DNA of 64,000 nt from Metabacillus schmidteae (GTDB lineage Bacteria; Bacillota; Bacilli; Bacillales; Bacillaceae). Every line of letters starts with the position of its first letter. The stretch's first letter is position 1. The stretch is taken from positions 62,001 through 126,000 of the forward strand of contig NZ_CAESCH010000002.1 in the NCBI RefSeq assembly GCF_903166545.1, given 5' to 3'. Shown piece by piece: positions 43,739 to 52,274 of this stretch. The translations under genes and the position numbers were made by a program. The notes under the pieces are model-generated. The model was not told the DNA's origin, made no database searches, and saw nothing but the letters and a program-made list of their open reading frames with translations.

Positions 43739-45553
43739 ATGCGTTACTGCCAAGAATGTGGAACAAGCTTGGAAGTAGATATGAGGTTTTGCGAAGAATG
43801 CGGGAGGCCAATCGAACTTGTTACACGTGCTTCCCATGTTCATTCACAAGCTAGAAAGCCACTGTCTAAGAAAACAAAGCGTTGGATGATCATAAGTAGT
43901 ATCGTGATTGTTCTTTTTATAGGGGCCTATAAATTAGGAAACTATTTAACATCAAAAGAAAGACTGGTCGATCGGTTTGAAACAGCTCTACTCTCCGAGG
44001 ATACCAAGGAGCTGGCAAGTCTTCTATCTACAAATGATGCGGAATTAACTATAAATGAAGACTCCTTAAAGGGATTTGTCACATACCTTAATCAGTATCC
44101 TGATGAAAGGCAACAAATTCTCGACTCAATTAAAGCGCAACTACAGGAGGACGTTTCTGAATCAGGAAGCGGACATATTGTCACCTTGGATAAAGAAGAT
44201 CGATTTCTATATGATCAATATCGTCTAACAATTAACCCAGTGTACGTAACCATTCAAACAAACTATGAAAATACGATTTTATATATAAACGACAAGGAGG
44301 TTGCCAAATCAGATAAACCTGACGATGAAAAAACGGTCGGCCCCTTCCTACCTGGTATCTACACACTACGTGCCCAGCTTGAAACGGATTCTATCACATT
44401 AGAGAAGGAAGAAGAAATCACACTGGAGCCTTATGAAGAAAAGAGCTCGCACTCCATTCATCTAGAGGCCGAAGATGTTACTGTAGTTGTTTCCGGAATT
44501 ACAGATGGAAAAGCAAATCTCATTTTAAATGGCAAGGACGCAGGAGTAAATATTCTGAAGCAGAATACATTTGGACCTGTATTAATGGATGGTTCAATGC
44601 TAGTGGCGGTTGAGTTGGAAACACCGTGGGGAACGATGAAAACAGCGGAACAGCCTATTGAGCAATCTCAAATGGAGTTAAAGTTATCAGGAAATGAACA
44701 GGTTCAAAAGGAAATCATGGAAACGATTATATTACATACAAAGCAAGTGCTTGAAGCAACAGCCTCAGGAAGTACAAAAGGATACACAGTTGCGACAGAT
44801 GAACTAAAGCAGGCCTTGCAAAATGAAATAAATGATGCAAAAGAAACTGGAAAGAACTCTATTTATTCCTTACAAAAAACGATCTTTGATCTGGATTCCT
44901 TATTTTTATATCAAGAAAACAATGGGTGGAAAGCAAATATATTAGTAGCAGAACATTATCAAGGAGACGAATACAGGTCATGGGAGGAGCCTAATGTAAG
45001 AGATGTTGAAAACATCAACAGTTATCAATTGCTCTGGCAGGAGAATCAAAAGAAATGGATTGTAGAGGATATAAACACAGTTAGTCGATTATCATCAGAA
45101 AAGGTAAAGGAGTTCGTGGAGAAAGATCCTAAAGTATACACGTCAAATTGGAGTGAGCCAGAACAAGAAAGCAAACCAGCAACAACCAATTCTATAACTG
45201 TTCCGGATGATATACAGGAATTAATGGATAACTATATCTATAGTTTAATAGATGCGATTAACACCAATGACTTCACAAAAGTAGCACCCTATCTTATTGA
45301 AAACAGCGAACTATATACCATGCAAAAAGACCTTGTAGATAACTTGGCAAAGGAAAACATAAAAGAAGAAATGCTTGATTACAAGATCACGGACCTGTTC
45401 ATAGAAGGGGGAGTGGCCACGATATGGACATGGGAAAAAGCCAAAATCATCAATGCTGATGGCTCCACGGAAATAAAAGAATATAACTGGATATATGATG
45501 CAGCAAATGACCAGAATGGGAACTTTGGATTGATGAGTATTAGAAAACAGTGA
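43739..45553 (+). CDS. TcaA/YvbJ-like zinc-ribbon membrane protein, copy 2
   Basis: 604 residues from ATG 43739 (GGAGGTG ribosome site), close to the length of B. subtilis YvbJ. Zinc ribbon CQECGTSLEVDMRFCEECG (4-22), membrane segment WMIISSIVIVLFIGAYKLGN (about 47-66), two to three tandem extracytoplasmic TcaA domains (TIQTNYENTILYINDKEV; ITDGKANLILNGKDAG) and a C-terminal NTF2-like domain (about 490-604). An upstream in-frame extension lies wholly in REP sequence and is rejected as the start. Paralogous to the gene at 40944. Confidence 0.8.
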   Translation: MRYCQECGTSLEVDMRFCEECGRPIELVTRASHVHSQARKPLSKKTKRWMIISSIVIVLFIGAYKLGNYLTSKERLVDRFETALLSEDTKELASLLSTNDAELTINEDSLKGFVTYLNQYPDERQQILDSIKAQLQEDVSESGSGHIVTLDKEDRFLYDQYRLTINPVYVTIQTNYENTILYINDKEVAKSDKPDDEKTVGPFLPGIYTLRAQLETDSITLEKEEEITLEPYEEKSSHSIHLEAEDVTVVVSGITDGKANLILNGKDAGVNILKQNTFGPVLMDGSMLVAVELETPWGTMKTAEQPIEQSQMELKLSGNEQVQKEIMETIILHTKQVLEATASGSTKGYTVATDELKQALQNEINDAKETGKNSIYSLQKTIFDLDSLFLYQENNGWKANILVAEHYQGDEYRSWEEPNVRDVENINSYQLLWQENQKKWIVEDINTVSRLSSEKVKEFVEKDPKVYTSNWSEPEQESKPATTNSITVPDDIQELMDNYIYSLIDAINTNDFTKVAPYLIENSELYTMQKDLVDNLAKENIKEEMLDYKITDLFIEGGVATIWTWEKAKIINADGSTEIKEYNWIYDAANDQNGNFGLMSIRKQ

Positions 45554-45568
45554 TGAAGGACTGACTTG

Positions 45569-45598
45569 AGAAACATGGGGACGGTTATTTCGTTCGCC
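45569..45598 (+). repeat. REP-like element, type A
   Basis: GAGAAACATGGGGACGGTTA followed by TTTCGTTCGC and CCTAATAATTACTAA, 16 bases after the preceding stop. Confidence 0.75.
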
Positions 45599-45704
45599 TA
45601 ATAATTACTAAAAAAAGTTCTTTTCCGGTTGATCATTTCAAAAGATAGTAAGTATTAAAGATCCTTCTAAAGAATAAAGATTTAACATTAGGAGGATCCC
45701 TCAT

Positions 45705-45905
45705 ATGGACATTTTGGTACGGGTATTCTTAGATATTGTTGGAGATTTTTTAATCCTTTTGACTATTGTTTTTGTGTGTGAATGGTTTGCCGCAAAGAAA
45801 GGGTATAATTTGTTTCTAAGAGCGTGGATTATTACAGTGATGATTCTTATGTTTCTTTTATCAATTGGGTGGTACACCTTTGGTAAACGTCTTATTTGGA
45901 TTTAG
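45705..45905 (+). CDS. Small two-span membrane protein
   Basis: 66 residues: two hydrophobic helices (IVGDFLILLTIVFVCEWF and WIITVMILMFLLSIGWYTFG) joined by a short basic loop. AGGAGGATCCCTCAT precedes ATG 45705. No family recognised. Confidence 0.6.
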   Translation: MDILVRVFLDIVGDFLILLTIVFVCEWFAAKKGYNLFLRAWIITVMILMFLLSIGWYTFGKRLIWI

Positions 45906-46021
45906 TCAGAAATCTATCTAATTATTTCGTCAAAGTCACAGAAGAATGAGCATTCTGCCCTATTCTGTATGCGTTTAGACGTACGTATAACAGGGCATAA
46001 TCACGATAGGAGGCGATTACT

Positions 46022-46189
46022 ATGTCTTTGCTAAATAAAATGATATATGTGTGGCATCTTGTCAGAAGGAATTATTATAAAGAATTAGTTGAAAGTTGTA
46101 TTGATTGTACATTAAAAGCTAAATTACGAAATAAATTTGAATATCATGCCGAAAAACTCGCCGAACTAAGTTTATTGAAAGCATCCTAA
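46022..46189 (+). CDS. Small conserved protein, 55 residues (paralogue at 59022)
   Basis: MSLLNKMIYVWHLVRRNYYK continues to ELVESCIDCTLKAKLRNKFE and ends AELSLLKAS. Basic, helical, with a single CIDC pair. A paralogue with the same start and a shared promoter region (GCCCTATTNTGTATGCGTTTA about 50-60 bases upstream, then GTATAA and AGGAGGCGAT) lies at 59022, so the pair appears to be under similar control. Function unknown. Followed by a short GGGTGCTTTTTTAT terminator-like end. Confidence 0.6.
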   Translation: MSLLNKMIYVWHLVRRNYYKELVESCIDCTLKAKLRNKFEYHAEKLAELSLLKAS

Positions 46190-46368
46190 TGGGTGCTTTT
46201 TTATTTGGGTGGTGTAACCAGTACTTGATTATTAAAATAAAGCCATTTTGCTGCCTACTTTAATGGTCGGGACACTGAATGATTTCTAGATCTAATTTAT
46301 CCTTCCAAGGTTTATAACATTTTAAGGTAATTAACCTGATATAATTATCTAATAATTTAATAGAATAT

Positions 46369-46617
46369 ATGCAGGAACTTGGTTTGCAGAATGGCATTCT
46401 GATTTCGCAAACTATCTGGTTCATAATGTTAGTTAACAGGCAAGGAGCAAGAAAAGGAAGCAAAAGTGGCATCAGAGGGGTCTCTTGGGACGAAACCAAT
46501 CAGGATTGGATTGTAAGTGTAAAAGGTACATATTATGGAAGGTTCAAAAGTATTGAAAAAGCTAAGAAATTAGCAGAGGAAAAAATTAAAGAGCAGATGC
46601 CTTATATCAATAAATAA
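46369..46617 (+). pseudogene. AP2-like DNA-binding domain fragment (homing-endonuclease relative)
   Basis: About 50 residues (NRQGARKGSKSGIRGVSWDE, DWIVSVKGTYYGRFKSIEKA, LAEEKI) match the pattern of AP2 domains attached to phage HNH endonucleases (SGIRGVSW…W…G…YYGRFKS). The preceding HNH part is absent and the start has no ribosome site, so this is probably a remnant. A terminator stem follows at 46658. Confidence 0.45.
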
Positions 46618-46657
46618 ACCCTACTATCTTTTATTCGTATATACAAAAAAACACTCA

Positions 46658-46690
46658 AGCTCACCTCCATTTAGAGAGGTGAGCTATTTT
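46658..46690. terminator. Intrinsic terminator
   Basis: AGCTCACCTC-CATTTAGA-GAGGTGAGCT followed by ATTTTTA; an A-run on the left makes it usable in both directions. Confidence 0.8.
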
Positions 46691-47007
46691 TACGAAAGAA
46701 ACAAAATCCAAATGTATAAAATACTTAGGAAATAATGAAGGTATTTTCCTAAACATGGATTCTGGTATAGTCCAATCTATCTTTTTTCTACTTGCAAAAT
46801 ATTCTCTGTCTGTACTATCTCCTTTTATAATTACGAACTGCAAAGATGATTTGTTTTAATTAAATGAAGTATAGACCAACTTTTTCATCTCACTTGGCTG
46901 AGATAGTAAATTTGGAAGTTCTGTGATAGATCTATCTACTTTAAAATGAAAATGGTGGTCCACTTTATTAGTACTCTATTTATCCACTAGGTCCCTGTTC
47001 CTAGATA
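46691..47007 (+). other. Intergenic region upstream of the GTPase operon
   Basis: No convincing gene. It precedes the extended -10 promoter. A loosely palindromic stretch TCTCACTTGGCTGAGA lies near 46890. Confidence 0.35.
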
Positions 47008-47016
47008 TGGTATAAT
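47008..47016 (+). promoter_or_regulatory. Extended -10 promoter of the GTPase operon
   Basis: TGGTATAAT, an extended -10, 30 bases before ATG 47046; no good -35. The ribosome site is ACTAGGAG. Confidence 0.55.
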
Positions 47017-47045
47017 ATTGGAAAAACACAACTAGGAGATTAGTA

Positions 47046-47783
47046 ATGGGAGTTTGGGATCAATTAACAGGTAAAGAAACAAATAATATTATAGAGGAAT
47101 ATAGTGAAGTGTATGGTGAAGTTCTATACGGAATTCACAGAGAAGTAAAGAAGCTGGAATTTGAAGTTGAGAAATATAAAAATTTTAATCAGGAAGTAGA
47201 TAAGTTAGGGGACCTGGTACAAATCATTGACAGTAAATACCCGGAGATTGAAGACTGTATTGACAAAGTTGCTCAATTATCTCGAAAAATACTTATACAT
47301 AAGAAACATATTAACGAAATAAAAACAAACATACAAGAAGAGCAACAGTCAAAGATAGACCTACTAAATCAATTCCATAAACAAGAAAAAATCAACAGTG
47401 AAGTTGAAAATAATTTAGTCATTATATCAAAGAAAATGAATGAGATTGAAATAACTCTAGAACAATATTCTTCAACTATTATATCTAAACAAGTTCAACT
47501 GTCTGAGAGTCTTGAAAAGTTAGAAACAACCTATGAAGCTAATTATAAACTTCAACAAAACCAAATAAAGAGTGTTTTACATAAATTGATGCTTTTAAAG
47601 GATCAGGCTTCTAAAGAACTAGAAAATGAAAAGTATACACGGAAAAAGCAAATTGAAGACTTGGCACGCCAAATGGAAGAAAGGGAAAAGAGACATACTA
47701 ATAAGCTAAGGAAAATTAGTTATAGCTTTTTCGCAATGGCCATCATACTTATAGCCTGGAATGTGTGTTTAACAATCTATTAA
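47046..47783 (+). CDS. Coiled-coil protein with C-terminal membrane anchor (operon gene A)
   Basis: 245 residues. Almost the whole protein (about 30-222) is predicted coiled coil (EYSEVYGEVLYGIHREVKKL, KLETTYEANYKLQQNQ), with one membrane helix at the very C-terminus (SYSFFAMAIILIAWNVCLTI). It is thus a tail-anchored, cytoplasm-facing rod. No enzymatic motif. It starts a four-gene unit with spacing of 13, 39 and 16 bases. A scaffold or sensor for the two downstream GTPases is my inference. Confidence 0.75.
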   Translation: MGVWDQLTGKETNNIIEEYSEVYGEVLYGIHREVKKLEFEVEKYKNFNQEVDKLGDLVQIIDSKYPEIEDCIDKVAQLSRKILIHKKHINEIKTNIQEEQQSKIDLLNQFHKQEKINSEVENNLVIISKKMNEIEITLEQYSSTIISKQVQLSESLEKLETTYEANYKLQQNQIKSVLHKLMLLKDQASKELENEKYTRKKQIEDLARQMEEREKRHTNKLRKISYSFFAMAIILIAWNVCLTIY

Positions 47784-47796
47784 GGGAGGGGTAGGT

Positions 47797-48759
47797 GTGA
47801 ATAACCATCTGAAAAAAATAGCAGATCAATATAGTCATGAACGAAGTGGTGTAGGAAGTATTAAAGAGAAAGTTTCTCAGCTCTATAACAATTATATAAA
47901 GGGCAAAGAAAAGCTTATTACCGATATCGTAACATCTAGTATTGCGTTAGAATCAATCATTAATCTGAATTGTATCAATCATAATGAAATTAATCCTCAA
48001 ATGGAAGAAGCATTTAACTTATCATACCCTAATTTGGAATTAGCTGACTTGGATCAATATAGTAATTTGGAGCTGGAAGGAATTATGAATGCTTGGAAGG
48101 GTAAATACTTTGAGGTTCAGGTACGGGATGAATTAAATCAAGGAGAATGGATTGGCGATGTTCACCTTGAAGTTGGGCAAGAAGCCGTCTTAGCGGAAAG
48201 TCCTGTACAACCTGGGTGGGATTTACAAATCTTGAATGCTGATGGAACAGTTGATGAAGTACTCCAACTTAAAGCAACCGAATCATTAAGTTATATAAAA
48301 TCAGCTATTTCTGAATATCCAGATATTCAAATTATGGCTACAAACGAAGTTCTCGAAAACGCAGATGCAATTACAGAGCAAATTTTACCAAGTGGAATTA
48401 ATAATAGTGACCTGGAAGCTGATTTATTAGAGCCTTTTTCAACTTCACTTATTGATACATTATTACCAGGACTCCCCTTTGCGATCATTGCGCTGGGGGA
48501 AGGACATAAAGTTCTTGTTGGAAAAAAGGATCTGAATCTAGCACTTAACGATACTCTTGAACGTTCAATAAAGTCTGGAATCGCAATCGGAGCTGGTTCA
48601 GTTGTGTATGCATTAGATGGAGGGTTATTAAGTATACCTACGACAATATTAACTAGAGCGGGTATTGATCGTTTTCAATTGATGAAAGGGATTTCTAATC
48701 GGGTTATCGGGAAGAAGGAAAAAATAATAGAGCTAAAAGACTATTATATTTATCCCTAA
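47797..48759 (+). CDS. Putative PD-(D/E)XK-like protein with hydrophobic C-terminus (operon gene B)
   Basis: 320 residues from GTG 47797 (GGGAGGGG ribosome site). The middle region has spacing like a restriction-endonuclease fold: KGKYFE (E106), PGWDLQI (D142) and LQLKAT (Q157-x-K159), i.e. E…D…QxK. The C-terminal half has two glycine-rich hydrophobic stretches (LLPGLPFAIIALGEGH; GIAIGAGSVVYALDGGLL) that may insert in or associate with membrane. If correct, it could be the nuclease effector of the operon. The fold assignment is from motif spacing only and needs structure prediction. Confidence 0.5.
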   Translation: MNNHLKKIADQYSHERSGVGSIKEKVSQLYNNYIKGKEKLITDIVTSSIALESIINLNCINHNEINPQMEEAFNLSYPNLELADLDQYSNLELEGIMNAWKGKYFEVQVRDELNQGEWIGDVHLEVGQEAVLAESPVQPGWDLQILNADGTVDEVLQLKATESLSYIKSAISEYPDIQIMATNEVLENADAITEQILPSGINNSDLEADLLEPFSTSLIDTLLPGLPFAIIALGEGHKVLVGKKDLNLALNDTLERSIKSGIAIGAGSVVYALDGGLLSIPTTILTRAGIDRFQLMKGISNRVIGKKEKIIELKDYYIYP

Positions 48760-48798
48760 TAAACAAGAGCATAGAGAAATTTATACATATGGAGGATT

Positions 48799-49992
48799 AT
48801 GATGCTGAATCAACTAAATTCTAAGGTGTTTAATTATGGTTTATTTGAAGTATTAAAGAAGAGAGGGGTACATTTCACCCCTGAAATGAGAAAAAAAATT
48901 GAAGAAAGAATCGATGCTGTACTTAGCTACGAGCCTAGAATTGGAGTTTTTGGCAAAACGGGTGTAGGAAAATCTAGTTTGTGCAATGCATTATTTGGTC
49001 AAGACATTTGTCCAGTCAGTGATGTAGAAGCTTGTACTAGAGATACAAAGGAAGTTCTTCTTAATATTGGTACTAAGGGGTTAAAGTTAGTTGATGTACC
49101 TGGAGTTGGAGAGAGTGCAAGTCGTGATCAAGAATATGAAGAATTATATAATAACCTTCTTCCTGAATTAGACGTTGTATTTTGGGTGTTAAAGGGAGAT
49201 GATCGTGCTTTTTCGTCTGATGCAAAGTTTTATAATGAGGTTGTCAAACCACATTTGGAACAAGGGAAGCCTTTTTTTATTGTCTTGAATCAAATTGATA
49301 AAATCGAGCCATTTAGAGAATGGGACTTAGAAAATTGTCTACCAGGACCGAAGCAACAGAAGAATATTAACGCAAAGATAGAGATGGTATCAAAGTATTT
49401 TGAAGTTCCTACAAGTAAAATTATTCCAGTTTCTGCTGATGAAAAATATGGCCTTATTAGACTAATTGATGAAATTGTTTTTGGACTACCTAAAGATAAA
49501 AAAATCACATTTGCCAAAGGTGTATCTAAAGGGAATGTTTCTAAGCAGGCAGAGGGTCATGCCAAAAAAGGATTTATTCAGACCGTTGATGAATTCTGTC
49601 AAGATGTACTCCCGGGTTATGGAGTAATGAAGCATGTCATCCATAATGTATGGGAGTCAGTTACAAGCAAGTGCTACATAACATCTTCTGCTTGCTTAGC
49701 TTTAGGTAAAGGTGATCATTGTGAGGAATTAAATCTTTTTAGAAGATTCCGTGATAAGTGGCTTGTTCATCAAAATGGAGGAAAAGCAGATATTGAAGAA
49801 TATTATCGGGTTGCACCCAAAATAGTTGATCAGATTAATAGTCAACCGGATTCAGACGCAATTTATAAAAAGATATGGGAAGATCATCTAAATGAATGTC
49901 TACAATTGATTCAAAAAAAGTCATATGTTGAAACGAGAATGGTATATTCAAACATGGTCAATACACTAAAGAAGCATTACGCAAAGGATTAA
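48799..49992 (+). CDS. P-loop GTPase with CFI-box-like C-terminal domain (operon gene C)
   Basis: 397 residues. A complete Era/YfjP-like GTPase: G1 GKTGVGKS (52-59), G3 DVPG (99-102), G4 NQID (164-167, a variant of NKxD) and G5 SA (212-213). After the G domain, residues 291-395 begin KCYITSSACLALGKGDHCEE-LNLFRRFRDKWL, which resembles the CFI-box (CFIATAAYG…LRRFRD) found at the end of diverse bacterial proteins. ATG 48799 or 48802 follows GGAGG. Paralogous in its G domain to the next gene. Partner of operon genes A, B and D by context. Confidence 0.82.
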   Translation: MMLNQLNSKVFNYGLFEVLKKRGVHFTPEMRKKIEERIDAVLSYEPRIGVFGKTGVGKSSLCNALFGQDICPVSDVEACTRDTKEVLLNIGTKGLKLVDVPGVGESASRDQEYEELYNNLLPELDVVFWVLKGDDRAFSSDAKFYNEVVKPHLEQGKPFFIVLNQIDKIEPFREWDLENCLPGPKQQKNINAKIEMVSKYFEVPTSKIIPVSADEKYGLIRLIDEIVFGLPKDKKITFAKGVSKGNVSKQAEGHAKKGFIQTVDEFCQDVLPGYGVMKHVIHNVWESVTSKCYITSSACLALGKGDHCEELNLFRRFRDKWLVHQNGGKADIEEYYRVAPKIVDQINSQPDSDAIYKKIWEDHLNECLQLIQKKSYVETRMVYSNMVNTLKKHYAKD

Positions 49993-50008
49993 GTAAGAAA
50001 AGAATTTT

Positions 50009-51442
50009 ATGAGAATTATATATTCAGATATTATTTTTGAGTTGTTTAGACACTTTTCATATCAGCCATATTCAATACATATTGATCATTTAAGTAATAC
50101 TGAAATACATGAACTTAACTATATAGAGGAAGATGCAAAGATTCTTTTTATAGGTAAAACCGGTTATGGGAAGTCCTCTACTCTTAATAGTCTTATAGGA
50201 AAAGAATGTTTCAAAACCAGTAATGTAGAGAGTTGTACTAGAGTCTGTGAAGGAGCTAGATATCAGTTTCCTAATCAGCAAGGTTCATTAACACTAATTG
50301 ATTTACCTGGAGTGGGAGAATCTAAGCAATTAGATACAGAATACACAAGCTTATATGAGAGTTTATTAAGTGAAGCAACAGTAATCGTATATTTGCTTCG
50401 TGCGGATCAAAGAGATTTTGCCATTGATGAGCAAGTCTTTGGCTCATTATTTTCAGCAAATGAAATAAGAAAAAAACTAATTATAGGAGTAAATGGTGTA
50501 GATAAAATTGAACCATTAAATAGAAGACATCCCTTTGTTCCTACTTATGAACAGCATCTAAACCTGGATAAAAAAATAAATGAAATATCATCTTTTTTCT
50601 CAATAGAAAGGGAGGCTATAATAGCCTATAGTGCAATGGAAAGTTGGAAGACAAGAGACCTTTTATCTCTTATTACGCAAAAGGTTGTAGCATTACTTTC
50701 ACCAAAGTATAATCCTGAAAAAAGGTTTGAAAAAAGAGCGAAGTCCGGTGACAGAACAGCACAATATTCCTTAGGATTATTATATTATTTTGGCGATGGA
50801 GTCATTCAAGATTATAAGAATGCATTTTATTGGTTTGAATGTGCTGCCCAAAAAGGCCATATGGAGGCACAAAATTACCTGGGTGATATGTTCGCAAACG
50901 GTCAAGGTATATCTAAGGATATATATCATGCTATCTACTGGTACAAAAATTCTGCGAACCAGGGAAACCCAATTTCTCAGTTTAACCTTGGCTTAATTTA
51001 TATGGAAGGAAAGCAGGTTTCACAGAACAATTTAGAAGCCTTCCAATGGTTCTTAAAAGCCGCAATCCAAGGTGAGGTAGCAGCACAACATAATATCGGA
51101 TATTTTTATCAATACGGAACTTGTGGTAAAGATATAGACTATGATCAATCCATAAATTGGTATAAAAAGGCCGCAAAAGAAAATTATTCGAGTTCACAAA
51201 ACAACCTGGGATACATTTATGAGAACGAAAAAAAAGACTATCTTCAAGCCTTTTATTGGTACAAAAAAGCCGCAGACCAAGATCACAAAAATGCCCAGTT
51301 TAATTTAGGCAGGTTATTTGAAGAAGGAAAAGGGGTTCTTCAAAGTACATTTGCAGCAAAAACATGGTATAAGAAAGCTGCTAGACTAGGTAATAAGTTG
51401 GCTAAAGAAAAGCTTAAAGAATATCAAGACGAGAGGATGTAG
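50009..51442 (+). CDS. P-loop GTPase fused to Sel1-like repeats (operon gene D)
   Basis: 477 residues. G1 GKTGYGKS (49-56), the ESCTR segment shared with gene C, G3 DLPG (98-101), G4 NGVD (162-165, an NKxD variant) and G5 SA (208-209). From about 243 there are six Sel1-type repeats plus a partial seventh (e.g. AQYSLGLLYYFGDGV…AFYWFECA; AQFNLGRLFEEGKG). Sel1 solenoids bind proteins, so this joins a switch to an interaction platform. The start has no good ribosome site, so translation may be coupled to gene C 16 bases upstream. A type B REP begins just after the stop. Confidence 0.85.
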   Translation: MRIIYSDIIFELFRHFSYQPYSIHIDHLSNTEIHELNYIEEDAKILFIGKTGYGKSSTLNSLIGKECFKTSNVESCTRVCEGARYQFPNQQGSLTLIDLPGVGESKQLDTEYTSLYESLLSEATVIVYLLRADQRDFAIDEQVFGSLFSANEIRKKLIIGVNGVDKIEPLNRRHPFVPTYEQHLNLDKKINEISSFFSIEREAIIAYSAMESWKTRDLLSLITQKVVALLSPKYNPEKRFEKRAKSGDRTAQYSLGLLYYFGDGVIQDYKNAFYWFECAAQKGHMEAQNYLGDMFANGQGISKDIYHAIYWYKNSANQGNPISQFNLGLIYMEGKQVSQNNLEAFQWFLKAAIQGEVAAQHNIGYFYQYGTCGKDIDYDQSINWYKKAAKENYSSSQNNLGYIYENEKKDYLQAFYWYKKAADQDHKNAQFNLGRLFEEGKGVLQSTFAAKTWYKKAARLGNKLAKEKLKEYQDERM

Positions 51443-51445
51443 GAC

Positions 51446-51573
51446 CAGGGGGACAGGTCCCTCGTCCCATTCGTTTACACAGATTGTGGTTACTAATACT
51501 ATAAGAATTAAATAGAGAAAGATTATGATAAGAACCATATTATAGAGATAGTTGATTAACCTTCTTTCAGGGT
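51446..51573 (+). repeat. 128-bp tandem duplication, unit 1 (contains type B REP)
   Basis: REP core GGGACAGGTCCCTCGTCCC at 51450-51468. The unit repeats at a constant offset of 128 bases (unit 2 at 51574-51701) with around ten differences. Confidence 0.8.
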
Positions 51574-51701
51574 CAGGGGGACAGGTCCCTCGTCCCATTC
51601 GTTCACACAGATTATGGTTACTAATACCATAAGATTTAAATAGCGAAAGATTATGATAAGGGGCATATTGTAGAGATAGTTGATTAACCTTCTTTTAGAG
51701 C
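51574..51701 (+). repeat. 128-bp tandem duplication, unit 2 (contains type B REP)
   Basis: REP core GGGACAGGTCCCTCGTCCC at 51578-51596; ends TTGATTAACCTTCTTTTAG. Confidence 0.8.
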
Positions 51702-52041
51702 CGAAAGTGAAATTTCCCCCTTACGATAGTGAGTGTGCGAAAAGTGTCCATGCACTTCTTTTTCTCCCAAAGGATAGATCTATTGATAAGAATGAACATC
51801 CGATTTACACCCTACTTTGAAACCGGTCGCAAAAGTTCTGTAAATTCACTTATAAGATCATGTGAAATTGGTACTTAATCCACCAATTTTCTAGAGTTTT
51901 TCTTACCAAAGTTACTGAATAAATTAAGATGTATTCATTATTAAATCTCTATACATCCACCATTTATCCTACGATTATTTTTAATGAAACATGGAACACA
52001 GGAGAAACGTAGGATATTCACATACATCCAAATAAATAGTA
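51702..52041 (+). other. Intergenic region before the secreted glycosidase gene
   Basis: Contains a small terminator-like stem AAGTG-TCCATG-CACTT followed by CTTTTTCTCC (51742-51765) that may end the GTPase operon transcript. Otherwise no gene seen. Confidence 0.45.
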
Positions 52042-52084
52042 TTGACAAAGACCCTATTTAGACATTATATTGAAAGCGGTTGCA
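52042..52084 (+). promoter_or_regulatory. Promoter and cre-like CcpA site for the GH43 gene
   Basis: -35 TTGACA (52042-52047), 17-base spacer, -10 TTATAT (52065-52070), then TGAAAGCGGTTGCA (52071-52084), which matches the cre consensus TGWAANCGNTNWCA at 13 of 14 positions. A roadblock position just after the -10 suggests glucose repression. Confidence 0.6.
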
Positions 52085-52274
52085 TTATTACAGAAAATGA
52101 ATGTACTCTTTCCCCTCTTATAAATACTTTTTCGCAACCATCCTACTTACCTCCAGATCAACATCCTAGGAAATCCTTTTTAACAAAGGATTTAGTGCAT
52201 TTCCCATTCAAAATCTGCTCTACTGTTTTATGTTTCAAACTAAGGTTGTAAAAAAATTTCAAGGAGGAATCAAT

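Noticed and set aside
46260..46499. 79-codon minus-strand frame opposite the AP2-like fragment
   Set aside because: Its first part is merely the complement of the AP2-like coding sequence; no ribosome site.
46661..46843. 60-codon minus-strand frame near 46.7 kb
   Set aside because: Would start at TTG and run into a strong bidirectional terminator; no recognisable family and weak translation signal.
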